64,000 nucleotides of DNA from an uncultured delta proteobacterium (GCA_900079685.1 LT599018.1:1448970-1512969), one strand, 5' to 3'; shown: positions 33,627 through 44,920, counted from the first letter of the stretch. Notes: generated by a model from the sequence alone, not told the origin. Numbers and translations: made by a program.

Positions 33627-36600
33627 GTGAAGTATCGCCAGAAATTGCATTCCCTGCGCCGTTTTATTTTCATCTTTGCAGGTATCTACTTGGCGATATT
33701 TACGGTACTCCTTTCCACAATACTCTATACGATGCTGCCGGCCATGGTTTCCCGGGTGGAGGAATTTTACTTCGGCAAACAGCGCGATGTCGTCGCCGGG
33801 CTGTTTGACACCGCGCGGCGCACCACCAACACCGTTGCCGCCAGCATTGCGCGCAACAGGGGGATTGCCGCGTTCGTCAGCGGCAACCGGCCCGACTTTT
33901 TCACCGAGGCCTGGCCCGACGAAACACCCCTGGAAAGCATGCGCTTCAACCTTCTGGTCATCAAGGACACGGCGGGCAACGATCTGCACGCCGATTTTTA
34001 CGACTACGAGGAAAACGTTGCACTGCAACCGCAGGAAGAGTTGTCCGACAGACTCGCCCCGCTCGCCCGCGACATTGCCGCCGGGCAAACCCGCGCCCTC
34101 CAAACCGGCTCGGACCTGCCCTCCTACGGTAAAGACGGCATTCTTATACACGGCGGCACACCCTACCTGATCGCGGCCGTCCCGGTCTTCCACCCGACCT
34201 CCACGGAAAAACCCATGGGGGTCGTTTTTTTGGGCAGCATTCTCAACGACAGGTACTTCAAGAATCTCTGCCAGTACAAGACGGTTTCCTACGCGCTGGT
34301 GAGCGCCAAGGGGCTTCAGGCGGAAGGCGCCATGCTGCACAAGGATGACGAGACCGCGCTCGTCACCCTGCCGCTCTCCGATATCAACGGCCTCCCGGTC
34401 GCCCTTGTCATGACCACCCCCCGGCTGTTGTATTCCATGGGGAAAAGCACGCTTACCGCCATGGCGTTCATGCTCCTGGCGACCATGTCCCTCTTCGCCA
34501 CGGCGCTGTATTTCCTGGTGGCGCGGTTCATCCTCCGGCCCATTGAGAACATGAACGCCGACATTGCCCATGTCGGCGTCACCGGTAAACTGGAGTCGGA
34601 AAAATACTCCAAAACAACGGAATTCGTTAATCTTTGCGCTTCCATCAATGAAATGCTCCGCCGGATGAAGCAGTCCGACGTGTCCCTCGACCTCTTGCAG
34701 CGCATCCTTTCCGGAACGGATATTTTTCTCTACGTCTCGGATCTTGAGACGGATACCATATTGTTCGTCAACGACAACCTGAAAAAGCATTTCGGCCTTG
34801 GCGACTCCGTCGTCGGCAAAACCTGCTGGCGCGTTTTCCAGGCGGGCGCCTGCCGCCGGTGCGATTCCTGCCCCAACCACCAGCTGGCGAAGAACCCCGA
34901 TGGGTTCATCGTCTGGGAAGAGCGCAGCTCCATTACCGGAAAATACTACCGCAACGCGGACAGCCTGATCGAGTGGACGGACGGGCGCCTTGTCCATTTG
35001 CAGCACCGGGTGGAAATTTCCGACATGAAAGCGGCCGCGGCCACGCTGCAACGGCGCCTCAACCAGCAGGAGCTGGCCTCCGCCATTGCCCAGAGCTTCA
35101 TTTCCGGCGAAGACATGGCCGTCATGATCGACAACGCGCTTGCCATGTGCGGTGCGTTCATGGGCGCCGACCGGGCTTCCCTGGCCAGGGTGGACGATGA
35201 AAAGCAGCTGCTGTCATTTCCCCATGAATGGCGCGCTGATGCGTCTTCCTGCCCGAGCTTGCTGCACAGGAACCCCTTCTTCGGTCCCGGATACCCCCTT
35301 TACGGCGCGCTGGTGGTAAAAGGCGCGGCCTATATCGCATACGACGATATCCGGTCGCAGCCGGCTCTTGCATCGGTTCAAGAGTGGGCCGGGACAAAAG
35401 GGGTCATTGCCGTTCCCGTATACGCCGGGGGAATGTTCTGGGGAGTTTTCGGCGTGGCCTCCTGCGTGACGGTCCGGGCCTGGACGGAGAGCAACATCCA
35501 GCTCGTCAAGCTGATCGGCAGCCTTATATCCGGCCTGGTGTCGCGCACGATCACCGAGGAAAAACTCGCGCGGATGTCCTCCATCGTGGAGAGTTCCCCC
35601 CAGTACATGGCCTATCTCACGCCGGGCGGGGAATTCGAATACCTCAACGAAGGGGCGCGCAACCTGCTCGGCTACTCCCTCAGCGACATGAAGGAAGAAG
35701 GCCTGGGCAGGGTTCTCGATCCGGAAACCGCCCGCCGCGTCAGGGAAGAAGCCCTGCCGCGCGCCCTGTGCGCGGGGCGGGTGGATCTGGAGATGCCCGT
35801 CATCCGTAAGGACGGCGAACGGCGGATACTGGCATTTTCCGCTTTTGCCACCACGCGAGGGTCCAGGGGGGTCGGCGTTACGGCGGTGGATATCACCGAA
35901 CAGCGCGCGCTGGAAAAAGAAGTGGTCGCGGCCAAGGAGCTTGCGGAATCCTCCAGCCGCGCCAAGAGTGAATTCCTCTCCCGCATGAGCCACGAGATCA
36001 GAACGCCCCTCAACGCCATTACCGGCATGACGGGCATCGCCAAAGCATCTCGAACGCAAGGAATATTGCCTGGACAAGATCGAGAACGCTTCCACGCACC
36101 TTTTGGGCGTCATCAACGACATTCTGGACATGTCCAAAATCGAGGCGAACAAATTTGAGCTGTCGTTCACGGAATTTGATTTCGAGGCGATGCTGATCCG
36201 GGTCGTCAACGTGATTCACTTCCAGGTGGAGGAGAAAAAACAGACCCTGGTCGTCGCCCAGGACAAAGGCATCCCCAGAGCCATCGTTTCCGACGAGCAG
36301 CGCCTCGCGCAGGTTATCGCCAACCTGCTGGCCAACGCGGTAAAATTCACGCCGGAGAAAGGCAGGATAACCCTGCGCGCGGGCCTCGTCCATGCGGCGG
36401 AGGATGTCTGCGCCATCCGCATTCAGGTGGAAGACGCGGGTATCGGCATCAGCGAAGAGCACCAACGGCGCCTGTTCAAATCCTTCGAGCAGGCGGACGG
36501 CGGCATCGCCCGCAAGTTCGGCGGCACCGGCCTCGGCCTTGCCATCTCCAAAAACATCGTGAACCTGATGGGCGGGGATATAACCGTCACCTCCGAGGAG

Positions 36601-37500
36601 AACAAGGGGGCCGTATTCGCCTTCACCATCCAGGTCCGGCGCGGCACGGGCAAATACGCCCCCCGGTTCAATTCGTCCGTTGCCTGGGAAAAGCTGCGCC
36701 TCCTCGCCGTTGACACCGCTCCGGAAACACGGGACTTTTTCCACGCCTTTGCCGAGGAGGCCGGCTGCCGCTGCGACGCCTTGCCCGATGCCGAAGCGGC
36801 CTGCGCGATCCTGCGTGACCCGGAATACGCGCCCGACATCGTTTTTTTGGACGGCGCCATCGGCGGTATCGGCTCCCTTGAACTGGCGCGGCGGATCAAA
36901 TCGGCGAGCACGGCCCGGTCCGGGAATATCCCGGTCGTCTTCATGGCCACGGCGGCGGAGTGGTCCCTCATGGAACACGCGGCGCGGTCCGCGGGCGCGG
37001 ACACCTTCATTTCAAAACCGCTCTTTGCCTCGCTCGTCGCCTGCCGCGTCGTGGAGCGGCTTTCTCCCGGCGAGGCCGCATGCCCCCCGCCCAAGGATAT
37101 GGCCACCGCCGATTTTTCCGGGTACCGTATTCTGCTGGTGGAAGATATCGAGGTCAACCGGGAGATAGCCCTCTCCCTCTTGGGAAACACGGGCATCCAT
37201 ATCGATACCGCGGAGAATGGCCGCGAAGCCGTTGAAGTCGCGGAACGGAACCTGGACCTCTATGATCTGATACTCATGGACATCCATATGCCGGAAGTGG
37301 ACGGGTACGAAGCCACGCATCATATCCGGACGCTTGATACCCCCAAGGCGCGGCGTATCCCCATTATCGCCATGACCGCCGACGTGTTCCGCGAAGATAT
37401 CGAAAAATGCCTGGCCGCCGGGATGAACGACCATGTGGGCAAGCCCATAAACATCGACGATGTCCACGCAAAGCTCCAACGATACCTGCCCGCCCGATAG
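33627..37500 (+). pseudogene. hybrid sensor histidine kinase split by a frameshift in HisKA
   Basis: The first frame (33627-36158) encodes TM1 (13-37), a periplasmic sensor domain (about 40-270), TM2 (about 275-300), HAMP, a PAS domain with a CRRCDSCPN Cys motif (about 354-470), GAF (about 485-635), a second PAS (about 652-775) and the start of HisKA, with His789 in RMSHEIRTPLNAI. The reading frame then shifts near 36044-36050. The expected continuation LERKEYCLDKI-...-LLGVINDILDMSKIE lies in the +1 frame and runs to 37500. That part carries HATPase_c, a degenerate receiver (about 36700-37060) and a canonical receiver with Asp at 37279-37281 (LILMDIHMP). The second frame has no start of its own. 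It is either a pseudogene, a sequencing error or, less likely, a translational frameshift. Confidence 0.85.
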
Positions 37501-37690
37501 GCCTTCCCTGATACCGCAATGACTCCCCACGCCGCCACACCATCAGATACCTGGTACGACCATCACGGCCGGCCCATACGAACCACATTATTAATTTTCG
37601 CATACGGGGCGGAACCCCCTTCCACACTTTTCCCTACGGAACAAGGCGTTTCACGGCAGGCGGGGAGACGTCGTGTTTCCCTTGTTTTTC

Positions 37691-37721
37691 TTGCCATTTT
37701 TCGCCGATTCATGCATATAAT
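37691..37721 (+). promoter_or_regulatory. possible promoter of the CI-type regulator gene
   Basis: TTGCCA (37691-37696) and a perfect TATAAT (37716-37721) are separated by 19 bases, about 45 bases before the start codon. The -10 is convincing; the spacing is long. Confidence 0.4.
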
Positions 37722-37763
37722 TAAATAACTATTATTGGGACCTTTTACCAACAGGAGCGTGTT

Positions 37764-38144
37764 ATGAACACTTCGTCAAACCCTCAAGGCAACCCGCTCG
37801 CCCGGGTTTTTGAGGCAGCCAACTGCCGGACACAGGAAGAACTCGCCGGTCTGCTCGGCATCCGGCAGTCCGCCGTATCCGATGCCAAACGGCGCAAGTC
37901 GGTCCCGTCCGAATGGCTCGTGTGCCTGTTCCGCCTGCGCAGCGTCAACCCGGAATGGGTCCTGACCGGCTGCGGCCCCAAGTACCTAAACAAGGAAAAC
38001 GGCCAGGACAGCGCAACCCAGGTTGAAAAAAAGGATAAGCCGTCGATCGAAGTACTGCGCCTCTTCTCCTCCAAGGCTCTTGCCGACGAACTTGTCAGAC
38101 GCGCGGGCACTCCCGCGTGCCACTCGAAGAAGCGGACCGCCTGA
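37764..38144 (+). CDS. CI-repressor-type helix-turn-helix regulator
   Basis: A 126-residue protein with a Bac_CI_repr-type DNA-binding domain (about 10-75): the TQEELAGLLGIRQSAVSDAKRR helix-turn-helix, then SEWLVCLFRLRSVNPEWVLTG, a pattern common in small phage CI-like regulators of Desulfovibrio-type bacteria. There is no peptidase (LexA/CI cleavage) domain; the C-terminal half is short, charged and ends in a basic tail. An ACAGGAGCG ribosome-binding site lies before ATG 37764. It stands alone between the broken kinase gene and tamA, and no other phage gene is near, so it is probably a host regulator. The target is unknown. Confidence 0.82.
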   Translation: MNTSSNPQGNPLARVFEAANCRTQEELAGLLGIRQSAVSDAKRRKSVPSEWLVCLFRLRSVNPEWVLTGCGPKYLNKENGQDSATQVEKKDKPSIEVLRLFSSKALADELVRRAGTPACHSKKRTA

Positions 38145-38302
38145 GCTCGGCCGTTCCGGCCAAGCCCACTCCCGGCTCCCGCCGCCACGCGCCCTATAAC
38201 ACCCTCTAAGGCGTGAGCCGGGTGGCTCCTTCTTCGCTGGAAAAATGACATCCTGCCTATTAGATAGTGGCAATTATTCGATCTTTCGGGTAGAAATACC
38301 CC

Positions 38303-40453
38303 ATGCCGCATCCGCTTGCCCGTCTCTGTCTCGTGACGCTCTGCTGTCTGTTCGCCGCGTGCGGCAGCCAGAACGGCGCTCTGTTGCAGCTTGATCCCGG
38401 CCCCGACGAAACGGGTCCGTCTCCATACGTCGCCGAAGACCCCAAAGGCCCCATTCCCGCGCCGTCGCTACCGCCGGGCATGGCAACCGCGAACGGTTCC
38501 CCGCCCGCATCGGCCCCGCCATCTCCTGCCCTGCACCCCTCGCAACAGCCCCGGCCGCAGGAGGCCAACGGGGAAACCCCGCCGTCCGCGCAGGACGAAT
38601 ACGCCGCCGAGCACAACCTCCCGCGCCTGTCATACGCCATTGTGATCGTCACGCCCGACGCGCCGGAACTGGAAGCGCCCTTTCTCGCCGCCTCCCACCT
38701 GCAACAGATGCGGGAAAAACCGCCCGCCAGCGCGATGGGCCTGGACCAGCGCATGCGCTCTGACCTGGAAACCGCCCGGGACGTGCTGCATTCCTACGGC
38801 TATTACATGGGCAAGGCGCACGGGAAAATCGTCAAAACAGAACGCGGCGCGCGGCGGGAAACGGTTACGGCGGAAGCGACGCAAACTGCCAAGGACGAAA
38901 AACCGTCCGGAAAAACCGACGCGGAAACCGATAGTGCCGACGACTACACCGTGACCATAACGTTTGAGCCCGGCACCCGGTACACCATAGGAAAAACGCG
39001 CGTCTCCGTGACCGACCCGCAGCAGTTGAAGCCCGACCCGACAAAAGGCGAATACACCGCTCCCGGCACGAGCCTCGCCGCCGTGGGGCTCAAGGAAGGG
39101 GACCCGGCTCTCGCCGGGGCGGTGCTCGACGCGGTTTCCGCCATGCGCGAGCAGTTCCGCGACAGGGGCTACCCCTTTGCCTCCATCGCCTCCAGCCGCT
39201 ACCTTGTGGACCACGGCGCCCAGACGCTTGACGCCGAAATCGTGGTGGATTCCGGCCCGCTCGTATACATGGACGGCCTCATCGTCAAAGGCGAGTCCCC
39301 CGTCAAAAAGCCCTACCTGGACGCCCTGGCGACCTGGGAATCCGGCCACCCCTGGAACCAGAGCCGGGTGGAAAACTTCCGTAACGCGCTGCGCCAGAGC
39401 GGCCTTTTCACCGCCGCCGAGCTTAATCCCGCCGAGGAAGAAGACGAAAACGGCCTGAGGGCCGTTATGGCGGAACTCACCCCCGCCCCGGCCCGCACGG
39501 TCGGCGGCGCGCTGAAGTACGATACGGACTTCGGCCCCGGCGTGCAGGCTTACTGGGAAAACCGCAACATCACCGGGCGCGGGGACAGGCTGCGGTTTGA
39601 AATGCCCATCTGGGCCGACTTGCAGGAATTTCTCGCCACCTACCGCTTGCCCTTCTTCCTGCGCAAGGACCAGGATTTTACCGCGCGGGCGGCCTTCCGC
39701 AACGAAGACACGGACGCGTACGAACTTACCTCCTACCTGGCGGCAGCCGGCCTGGAACGCCGGTTCTCCCCGCACTGGACCGGCGCGATCGAGTTGTATG
39801 TCGAAGGCGGCACACTCAAGGACCCGGACGAACCCGAAACCGAATACCTCCTGATGGGCGTCCCGACCTCTCTCGCCTACAACAACACCAACAGCCTGCT
39901 GGACGCCACCAAGGGCTTCCGCCTCAACCTTGCCGTGGCGCCTTACACCGGGCAGTACCACGAGGATTTCACGGTCGTGCGGACCCGCGTGGAAGCCCAG
40001 GCCTTTCTCCCGGTCATCGGCGAGGACGCCCTGGTTCTCGCGCTCCGCGGCATGTACGGCATGATATCGGACACGAACGCCCAGGACGTGCCCGCGTCTT
40101 TGCGGTTTTACGTGGGCGGCGGCGGGTCCGTACGCGGGTACGAGTACCAGTCGCTGGGGCCGCGCAACGATTCAAAGGACCCGCTGGGCGGCGCGTCCGC
40201 CGTGGAATTCAGCGCCGAAGCCAGGGCCAAATTTGACGACACCTGGGGCATGGTCGCCTTTCTCGACGGCGGCATGGCCTACGCGGACGCGGCGGCGGAT
40301 TTCAGCGAAGAAGAACTGCGCTGGGGCGCGGGCCTTGGCCTGCGGTTTTACACGGCCATCGGGCCCATACGGCTCGACTTCGCCGTGCCCCTCAACAAAC
40401 GTAACGATGACGACAACTTCCAGATTTATTTCAGCATAGGGCAGAGTTTCTGA
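38303..40453 (+). CDS. tamA: TamA-like outer-membrane assembly protein (BamA/Omp85 superfamily)
   Basis: The 716-residue protein has a signal peptide ending in LFAAC (Cys20), a possible lipobox, followed by a Pro-rich linker (about 45-110). POTRA repeats follow (about 110-400, with the FEPGTRYTIGKTRV and DSGPLVYMDGLIVKG POTRA strands). A C-terminal 16-strand-type barrel (about 405-716) includes the Omp85 RFYVGGGGSVRGYEY motif and a final ...FSIGQSF strand. In TamA/TamB systems this protein sits in the outer membrane and helps insert or transport barrel and autotransporter proteins or lipids. A lipidated Omp85 protein is unusual, but Phe at -3 makes the lipobox weak. The stop overlaps the tamB start (TGATG). 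Confidence 0.88.
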   Translation: MPHPLARLCLVTLCCLFAACGSQNGALLQLDPGPDETGPSPYVAEDPKGPIPAPSLPPGMATANGSPPASAPPSPALHPSQQPRPQEANGETPPSAQDEYAAEHNLPRLSYAIVIVTPDAPELEAPFLAASHLQQMREKPPASAMGLDQRMRSDLETARDVLHSYGYYMGKAHGKIVKTERGARRETVTAEATQTAKDEKPSGKTDAETDSADDYTVTITFEPGTRYTIGKTRVSVTDPQQLKPDPTKGEYTAPGTSLAAVGLKEGDPALAGAVLDAVSAMREQFRDRGYPFASIASSRYLVDHGAQTLDAEIVVDSGPLVYMDGLIVKGESPVKKPYLDALATWESGHPWNQSRVENFRNALRQSGLFTAAELNPAEEEDENGLRAVMAELTPAPARTVGGALKYDTDFGPGVQAYWENRNITGRGDRLRFEMPIWADLQEFLATYRLPFFLRKDQDFTARAAFRNEDTDAYELTSYLAAAGLERRFSPHWTGAIELYVEGGTLKDPDEPETEYLLMGVPTSLAYNNTNSLLDATKGFRLNLAVAPYTGQYHEDFTVVRTRVEAQAFLPVIGEDALVLALRGMYGMISDTNAQDVPASLRFYVGGGGSVRGYEYQSLGPRNDSKDPLGGASAVEFSAEARAKFDDTWGMVAFLDGGMAYADAAADFSEEELRWGAGLGLRFYTAIGPIRLDFAVPLNKRNDDDNFQIYFSIGQSF

Positions 40454-43400
40454 TGCGTATACCGGCCAAAAAAATCCTGCGCATAAGCGGCCTCGTTCTC
40501 GGCGGCATCCTGCTCGTCCTCTGCCTTGCCGTCGCGACCGTCCTCGTCTGGCTGCGGACCGGTTCCGGCGAACGGTTCGTGGCGGATTTCGCCGCCAAAA
40601 GCCTGGCGGACCAAGGCCTGTTCCTGACCATGGACGGCCTTGAAGGCCCCCTGCCCTCGCGCGTCCTCCTGACCAACGTCAGCCTGGCGGACGCCAAGGG
40701 CACGTGGTTCGCGGCCAAGGAACTGGAACTCGTCCTGTCCCTCGGCGATCTCTTCCGCCTGACCGGCGCCGTGTCTCTCGCCAGGGTCGATACGCCCGAA
40801 GTCTTCCGCCTGCCCGAGCTGCCGCCTTCCCCGCCCGCTGCAACGCCCCCGGCAGAAGAAGCTAAAACCTCTTCCCCGTATTTCAGCCTGCCCGTGGCCG
40901 TGCGCCTGGACACGCTCGCCATTGAAAACCTGGGGATTTACGCCCCGCTCGTATTCCCCGATGCCCCCCAAGGTTCCGGCCCGCTGCTCCGCGCCAGTCT
41001 TCACGGTTCGGCAAAGGCCGAGGCCGAACACCCCCTGACGGCCGAAGCCTCCCTTGACGCGTCCGTGGCGGATATCCAGGCGCTTGCCGCCCAGGTCCAA
41101 TCCCCGGTGCCGCTGGCCGGTTTCTCCCTTACCGTGAACGCCAACGCCACGATCGGCGCGACGATCGACGCGACCGTCAAGGGCACGGCCACGCCCGAAG
41201 CCTGGAACGAAAAGCTCCCCATCGATTACGGGCTCCAGGCGGGCCTCGCCGGGGCCAAGGCCGCCCTGCAATCGGCCTTCCTGGACGGGCTGGGCCTGCG
41301 CCTCGACGCCGTGGGCGGGGCCGACCTGGAAACCCTCGCCGCGTCGGCGAAAACCACGCTCACAACCCAGGCGGGCGGCAAATGGGAAACCGTCGTTGCC
41401 CGGCTGGCCGGGCAGGACATGGGCGGCAGCGTGACCGCCGCGCTGGAGGCCAGCGTTGACGGCGACAAAAAAATCGCGGCAACGGCGGATCTTTCCGGCA
41501 CGGCGATGCGCTGGGGGTCGGACGAGTTGCAGCGCATTCTCGGGCCGCAATTCACGGTAAAAGCGACCGCGGACGGCAGCGAAAGCACACGCTTCGCCCT
41601 GAACCTCGCCACCCTGGAAGCCGGGGCCGTCTCGGCCTCGGGCAGCGGTTCCTTCGCGCTCAAGGACAAAGCCCTGTCCGCGGCCTTCGAGGCCGCCCTT
41701 TCGGACATCAAGGCCGCGGCGCCGGGCGTGGAAGGCGCGCTACGCGCGAAACTGAACGCTTCCGGCACCCTGGACGCGCCCGCCGCCACCCTGGAAGTCG
41801 CCAGCGACGCCATCAAAACGGACGCGGCCTCCGTCGCCAACCTGCGCGCCAACGCAACACTTTCCGGCACGCTCAAAGCCCCGGCCGCCACCCTGGACGC
41901 GACAGTAGACGCGATCACGGCCCAGGCGGCCTCCTTGCGCGCCGTCGCGGCCAAGGCCAGGCTGTCCGGCACGCTTGCCGCGCCCGTTTTCTCCCTGGAA
42001 GCCACAAGCGAATCCATCAAAACTCAGGCCGGGGAATTCAAACAGTTCCGCGCGGGTATCGACGGTACCGCCTCCCTGCCTGAGGGCGCGGAAAAAACCG
42101 TGGACACCAAGGCCGGTGTGACGCTTGGCGCAAGCCCCGCCGGGCCCGTGGCCCTGCACACCGCCCTCGCCGCCGCGCAAAAAACGGACGGCGCGGTTAC
42201 CGCGCGGCTGAGCGGCCTGGACCTGACCCTCGCGGGCACGGCCCTCGCGGCGGACATCACCGCCGCCATCCCCCCGCCCGGCCCCAACTCCGGCGCGGGC
42301 GCGGTCCTGCCGTCCCTCAACGGCACGGCGTCCGCAACCGTTACGGACTGGAAGCCCATTGCGGCCCTGTCCGGCGTTCCCATTGCCGGCGGCAAGGCCG
42401 GGTTTGACGCGAAGTTCACCCACAGCGCCAACGCGCAGCAGATTACCGCCTCGCTGCGCGCGGAAGCGCTCTCCCTCCCGGATGCCTTTGCGATCAACGG
42501 ACTTTCCGGCACCGTCGAAGCCCGGGACCTCGCCAACCCCGACGTCGCGCTGAACCTCGCGCTCGGCAAGGGCGAAGCCGGCCCCGTGACCTGGCAGACC
42601 GGGGCCGTGGCCGTTACCGCCAAGCAGGGGAAAGGCGCGTTCGCCGCCGCCCTGCGCACGGACAAAACCGCGAGCCAGGCCGTCGCGTCCGCGCCCAAGG
42701 GCGCTCCGGCCCAGCCGGGCAAGGCGGAACGGCTGACCGTGGCCGGCAGTTTTGCCCTTTCCCCCATGCGGGTCACGCTGGACCGGCTCGCGGCCCGCGT
42801 GCCGGATTCCCCCATGGGGATCTACCTCACCGCGCCCGCGACCGTGGACCTCGGCGACGCCGTCAAGGTGAAGAATCTCAAGCTTAACGTGGTTCCGGGC
42901 AACGGCGCGATCGCGCTTGACGCCGCCCTCGCCGGCGGCAACGCGGACCTTACGGCCACCGTCACGGAATTCCCGTTCCGCCTGATCCGCGAGGCCGTTC
43001 AGGCGCCCGTGCCGGACGGCACCCTTTCCGCCGAAGCCGTTATCAAAAAGAGCGGCGCGGCCGTTCAGGGAAAAATCGACGCCAAAGCCGTGGTCACCGC
43101 CCCGGCCGTGGGGAAAGCCAAGACCCCGGCCGTGGCCTTTATCCTGGCGAGCACGCTGGACCAGCGGGCGGACCCCAATTTCCCGCAGCTAAAATCCGGC
43201 GGCGGCATATCCCGCCTCAGGGGGAGCCTAAACGTCGGCTTCGAAGGCAGCCAAACTGCCCCAAACCAGGCTGCCAAAACCCCGGCCAATTCACCTGACG
43301 CGCAGATCCATTTCAACGTCCCGCTGCGGTTCGCGGCCAACGGCGCGCCGGAACCGGCCATGACCGCCCCCCTGGGCGCGAAAGTGGCCTGGCGCGGGGA

Positions 43401-44742
43401 GATAGCCCCGCTCTGGGCGCTGGCGCCGGTCCCGGACAGAAACCTGTCCGGCCTTGCCCAGGTTGACGCCGAGGTCAAGGGCCCCATGGAAAAGCCCGAG
43501 TACACCGTCAACGCCTACGTGGCGAACGGCCGGTTCGAGGACAGCATTCTCGGCGTCCTGTTGACCAATATCGCGGTGGAAGCGGCCAGCGCTTCCTCCG
43601 GGGATTCAAAGCTCCTCATGCGCGCGGAAGACGGCATGGGCGGGTATGTCGCGCTGGAAGGCGCTCTCTCCTCCCCCGGGCAACCGGCGGGGAATGCGGT
43701 CTCATCCGCGCCGCGCATCACGGCCAGGGGGCACATCAACCACCTGCAGCCCCTGCACCGCGACGACATTTTCCTGCGGCTCTCCGGGAAGCTTTCCGTG
43801 GACGGGCCGCTGGACACGATGAAAGTCGCCGCCGATGTGGAAGTCGAGCGCGGCGAGCTTTCCATCGCCAAGCTGGCCGGGGGCGTGCGCACGCTGGAGA
43901 TCACCGACCCCGCCGCACAGCAGGAAAAACCCTCTTCCGGCCCCGAACTGGATGTGAAGGTCGCCATCCCCCACCGCTTCTATATCCGGGGGCGCGGCCT
44001 GGACAGCGAATGGGCGGGCAACCTCGCGGTCAAAGGCAAGGCTTCCGCGCCGTCCCTGACCGGCAGCCTCAAGCCCGTGCGGGGCACCTTCGACCTCATG
44101 TCCCGTCCTTTCGCCTTCAGCGGCGGGGACATCGCCTTCATGGGCGGCGACCGGATAGACCCGGGCCTCAACCTCAACCTCACGTACGACGGCCCCAACA
44201 TCATGGCCATCGTCCGTGCAACAGGCACGGCCAGCAAGCCGGAAATCAAGATGGAAAGCCAGCCCTCCCTGCCCCAGGACCAGATCATGGCCGAGGTTCT
44301 GTTCGGCAAGGAATTCTCCAAACTCAGCCGGTTCGAGGCGCTCCAGGTGGCCAACAGCCTCCGCCAGCTCGCCAATATCGGCGGGGACGGGCTTGACCCC
44401 CTCGCGACCATGCGGACGAAACTCGGTATAGACATGCTGCGCGTCGGGTCCAGCGGCGGGGAAACCGGCGACAACCGCAGCGTTTCCGGCGCGCCCGGGG
44501 CCGGCACGGTCGGCGGCGGGGGCAACGGCTCTTCCGGCGGCGGCTCTGACAGCGCCGCGACCCCCACCCTGGAAGCGGGCAAATACATCAACGACGCGAT
44601 TTACGTGGGCGTGGAACAGGGGGCCACGGCGGACAGCACCGGCGTGCGGATCGAGGTTGAACTGCGCCCCAACCTGAGCTTGCAGGGCAAAACCACCTCC
44701 AATTCGAGCCAGATAGGACTGGGGTGGAAAAAAGATTACTGA
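40453..44742 (+). CDS. tamB: TamB (DUF490) translocation and assembly module protein
   Basis: This 1429-residue AsmA-like bridging protein has an N-terminal membrane anchor (about 8-32) and a very long beta-rich periplasmic region. The conserved C-terminal DUF490 domain is at about 1090-1429, with VRGTFDLMSRPFAFSGGDI and PQDQIMAEVLFGK. It spans the periplasm and works with TamA; related proteins carry phospholipids. Internal features are three consecutive repeats of about 34 residues around 434-532, each starting LSGTL-AP and ending with an I-T-A segment, and a Gly/Ser-rich insert near 1347-1366 inside DUF490. High Ala content follows the GC bias. It is translationally coupled to tamA by a one-base overlap. 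Confidence 0.9.
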   Translation: MRIPAKKILRISGLVLGGILLVLCLAVATVLVWLRTGSGERFVADFAAKSLADQGLFLTMDGLEGPLPSRVLLTNVSLADAKGTWFAAKELELVLSLGDLFRLTGAVSLARVDTPEVFRLPELPPSPPAATPPAEEAKTSSPYFSLPVAVRLDTLAIENLGIYAPLVFPDAPQGSGPLLRASLHGSAKAEAEHPLTAEASLDASVADIQALAAQVQSPVPLAGFSLTVNANATIGATIDATVKGTATPEAWNEKLPIDYGLQAGLAGAKAALQSAFLDGLGLRLDAVGGADLETLAASAKTTLTTQAGGKWETVVARLAGQDMGGSVTAALEASVDGDKKIAATADLSGTAMRWGSDELQRILGPQFTVKATADGSESTRFALNLATLEAGAVSASGSGSFALKDKALSAAFEAALSDIKAAAPGVEGALRAKLNASGTLDAPAATLEVASDAIKTDAASVANLRANATLSGTLKAPAATLDATVDAITAQAASLRAVAAKARLSGTLAAPVFSLEATSESIKTQAGEFKQFRAGIDGTASLPEGAEKTVDTKAGVTLGASPAGPVALHTALAAAQKTDGAVTARLSGLDLTLAGTALAADITAAIPPPGPNSGAGAVLPSLNGTASATVTDWKPIAALSGVPIAGGKAGFDAKFTHSANAQQITASLRAEALSLPDAFAINGLSGTVEARDLANPDVALNLALGKGEAGPVTWQTGAVAVTAKQGKGAFAAALRTDKTASQAVASAPKGAPAQPGKAERLTVAGSFALSPMRVTLDRLAARVPDSPMGIYLTAPATVDLGDAVKVKNLKLNVVPGNGAIALDAALAGGNADLTATVTEFPFRLIREAVQAPVPDGTLSAEAVIKKSGAAVQGKIDAKAVVTAPAVGKAKTPAVAFILASTLDQRADPNFPQLKSGGGISRLRGSLNVGFEGSQTAPNQAAKTPANSPDAQIHFNVPLRFAANGAPEPAMTAPLGAKVAWRGEIAPLWALAPVPDRNLSGLAQVDAEVKGPMEKPEYTVNAYVANGRFEDSILGVLLTNIAVEAASASSGDSKLLMRAEDGMGGYVALEGALSSPGQPAGNAVSSAPRITARGHINHLQPLHRDDIFLRLSGKLSVDGPLDTMKVAADVEVERGELSIAKLAGGVRTLEITDPAAQQEKPSSGPELDVKVAIPHRFYIRGRGLDSEWAGNLAVKGKASAPSLTGSLKPVRGTFDLMSRPFAFSGGDIAFMGGDRIDPGLNLNLTYDGPNIMAIVRATGTASKPEIKMESQPSLPQDQIMAEVLFGKEFSKLSRFEALQVANSLRQLANIGGDGLDPLATMRTKLGIDMLRVGSSGGETGDNRSVSGAPGAGTVGGGGNGSSGGGSDSAATPTLEAGKYINDAIYVGVEQGATADSTGVRIEVELRPNLSLQGKTTSNSSQIGLGWKKDY

Positions 44743-44885
44743 GGCTTTTCCGCCTGCGTGGGCCCGGCAAAAAAATGCGGTGAAGGGGCAGGTAGCGGGA
44801 AAAACCATCCAAATCCGGCATATCTTCTGTTTCCGGAAATTTGACGGGGAAACGCTGTTTTCTTTTTTGAAAGGATACTGTATAT

Positions 44886-44920
44886 AACACCCCTTCGTTC
44901 CACGCGAGAGGGTGTTTTTT
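44886..44920 (+). terminator. terminator hairpin downstream of tamB
   Basis: AACACCC pairs with GGGTGTT (44886-44893 with 44909-44916, one bulged C), followed by T4. It lies 143 bases past tamB, so it may instead be an attenuator of the following operon. Confidence 0.55.

Noticed and set aside
37764-38144. CI-type repressor considered as a sign of a prophage
   Set aside because: No integrase, structural or replication genes nearby, and base composition is like the neighbours.
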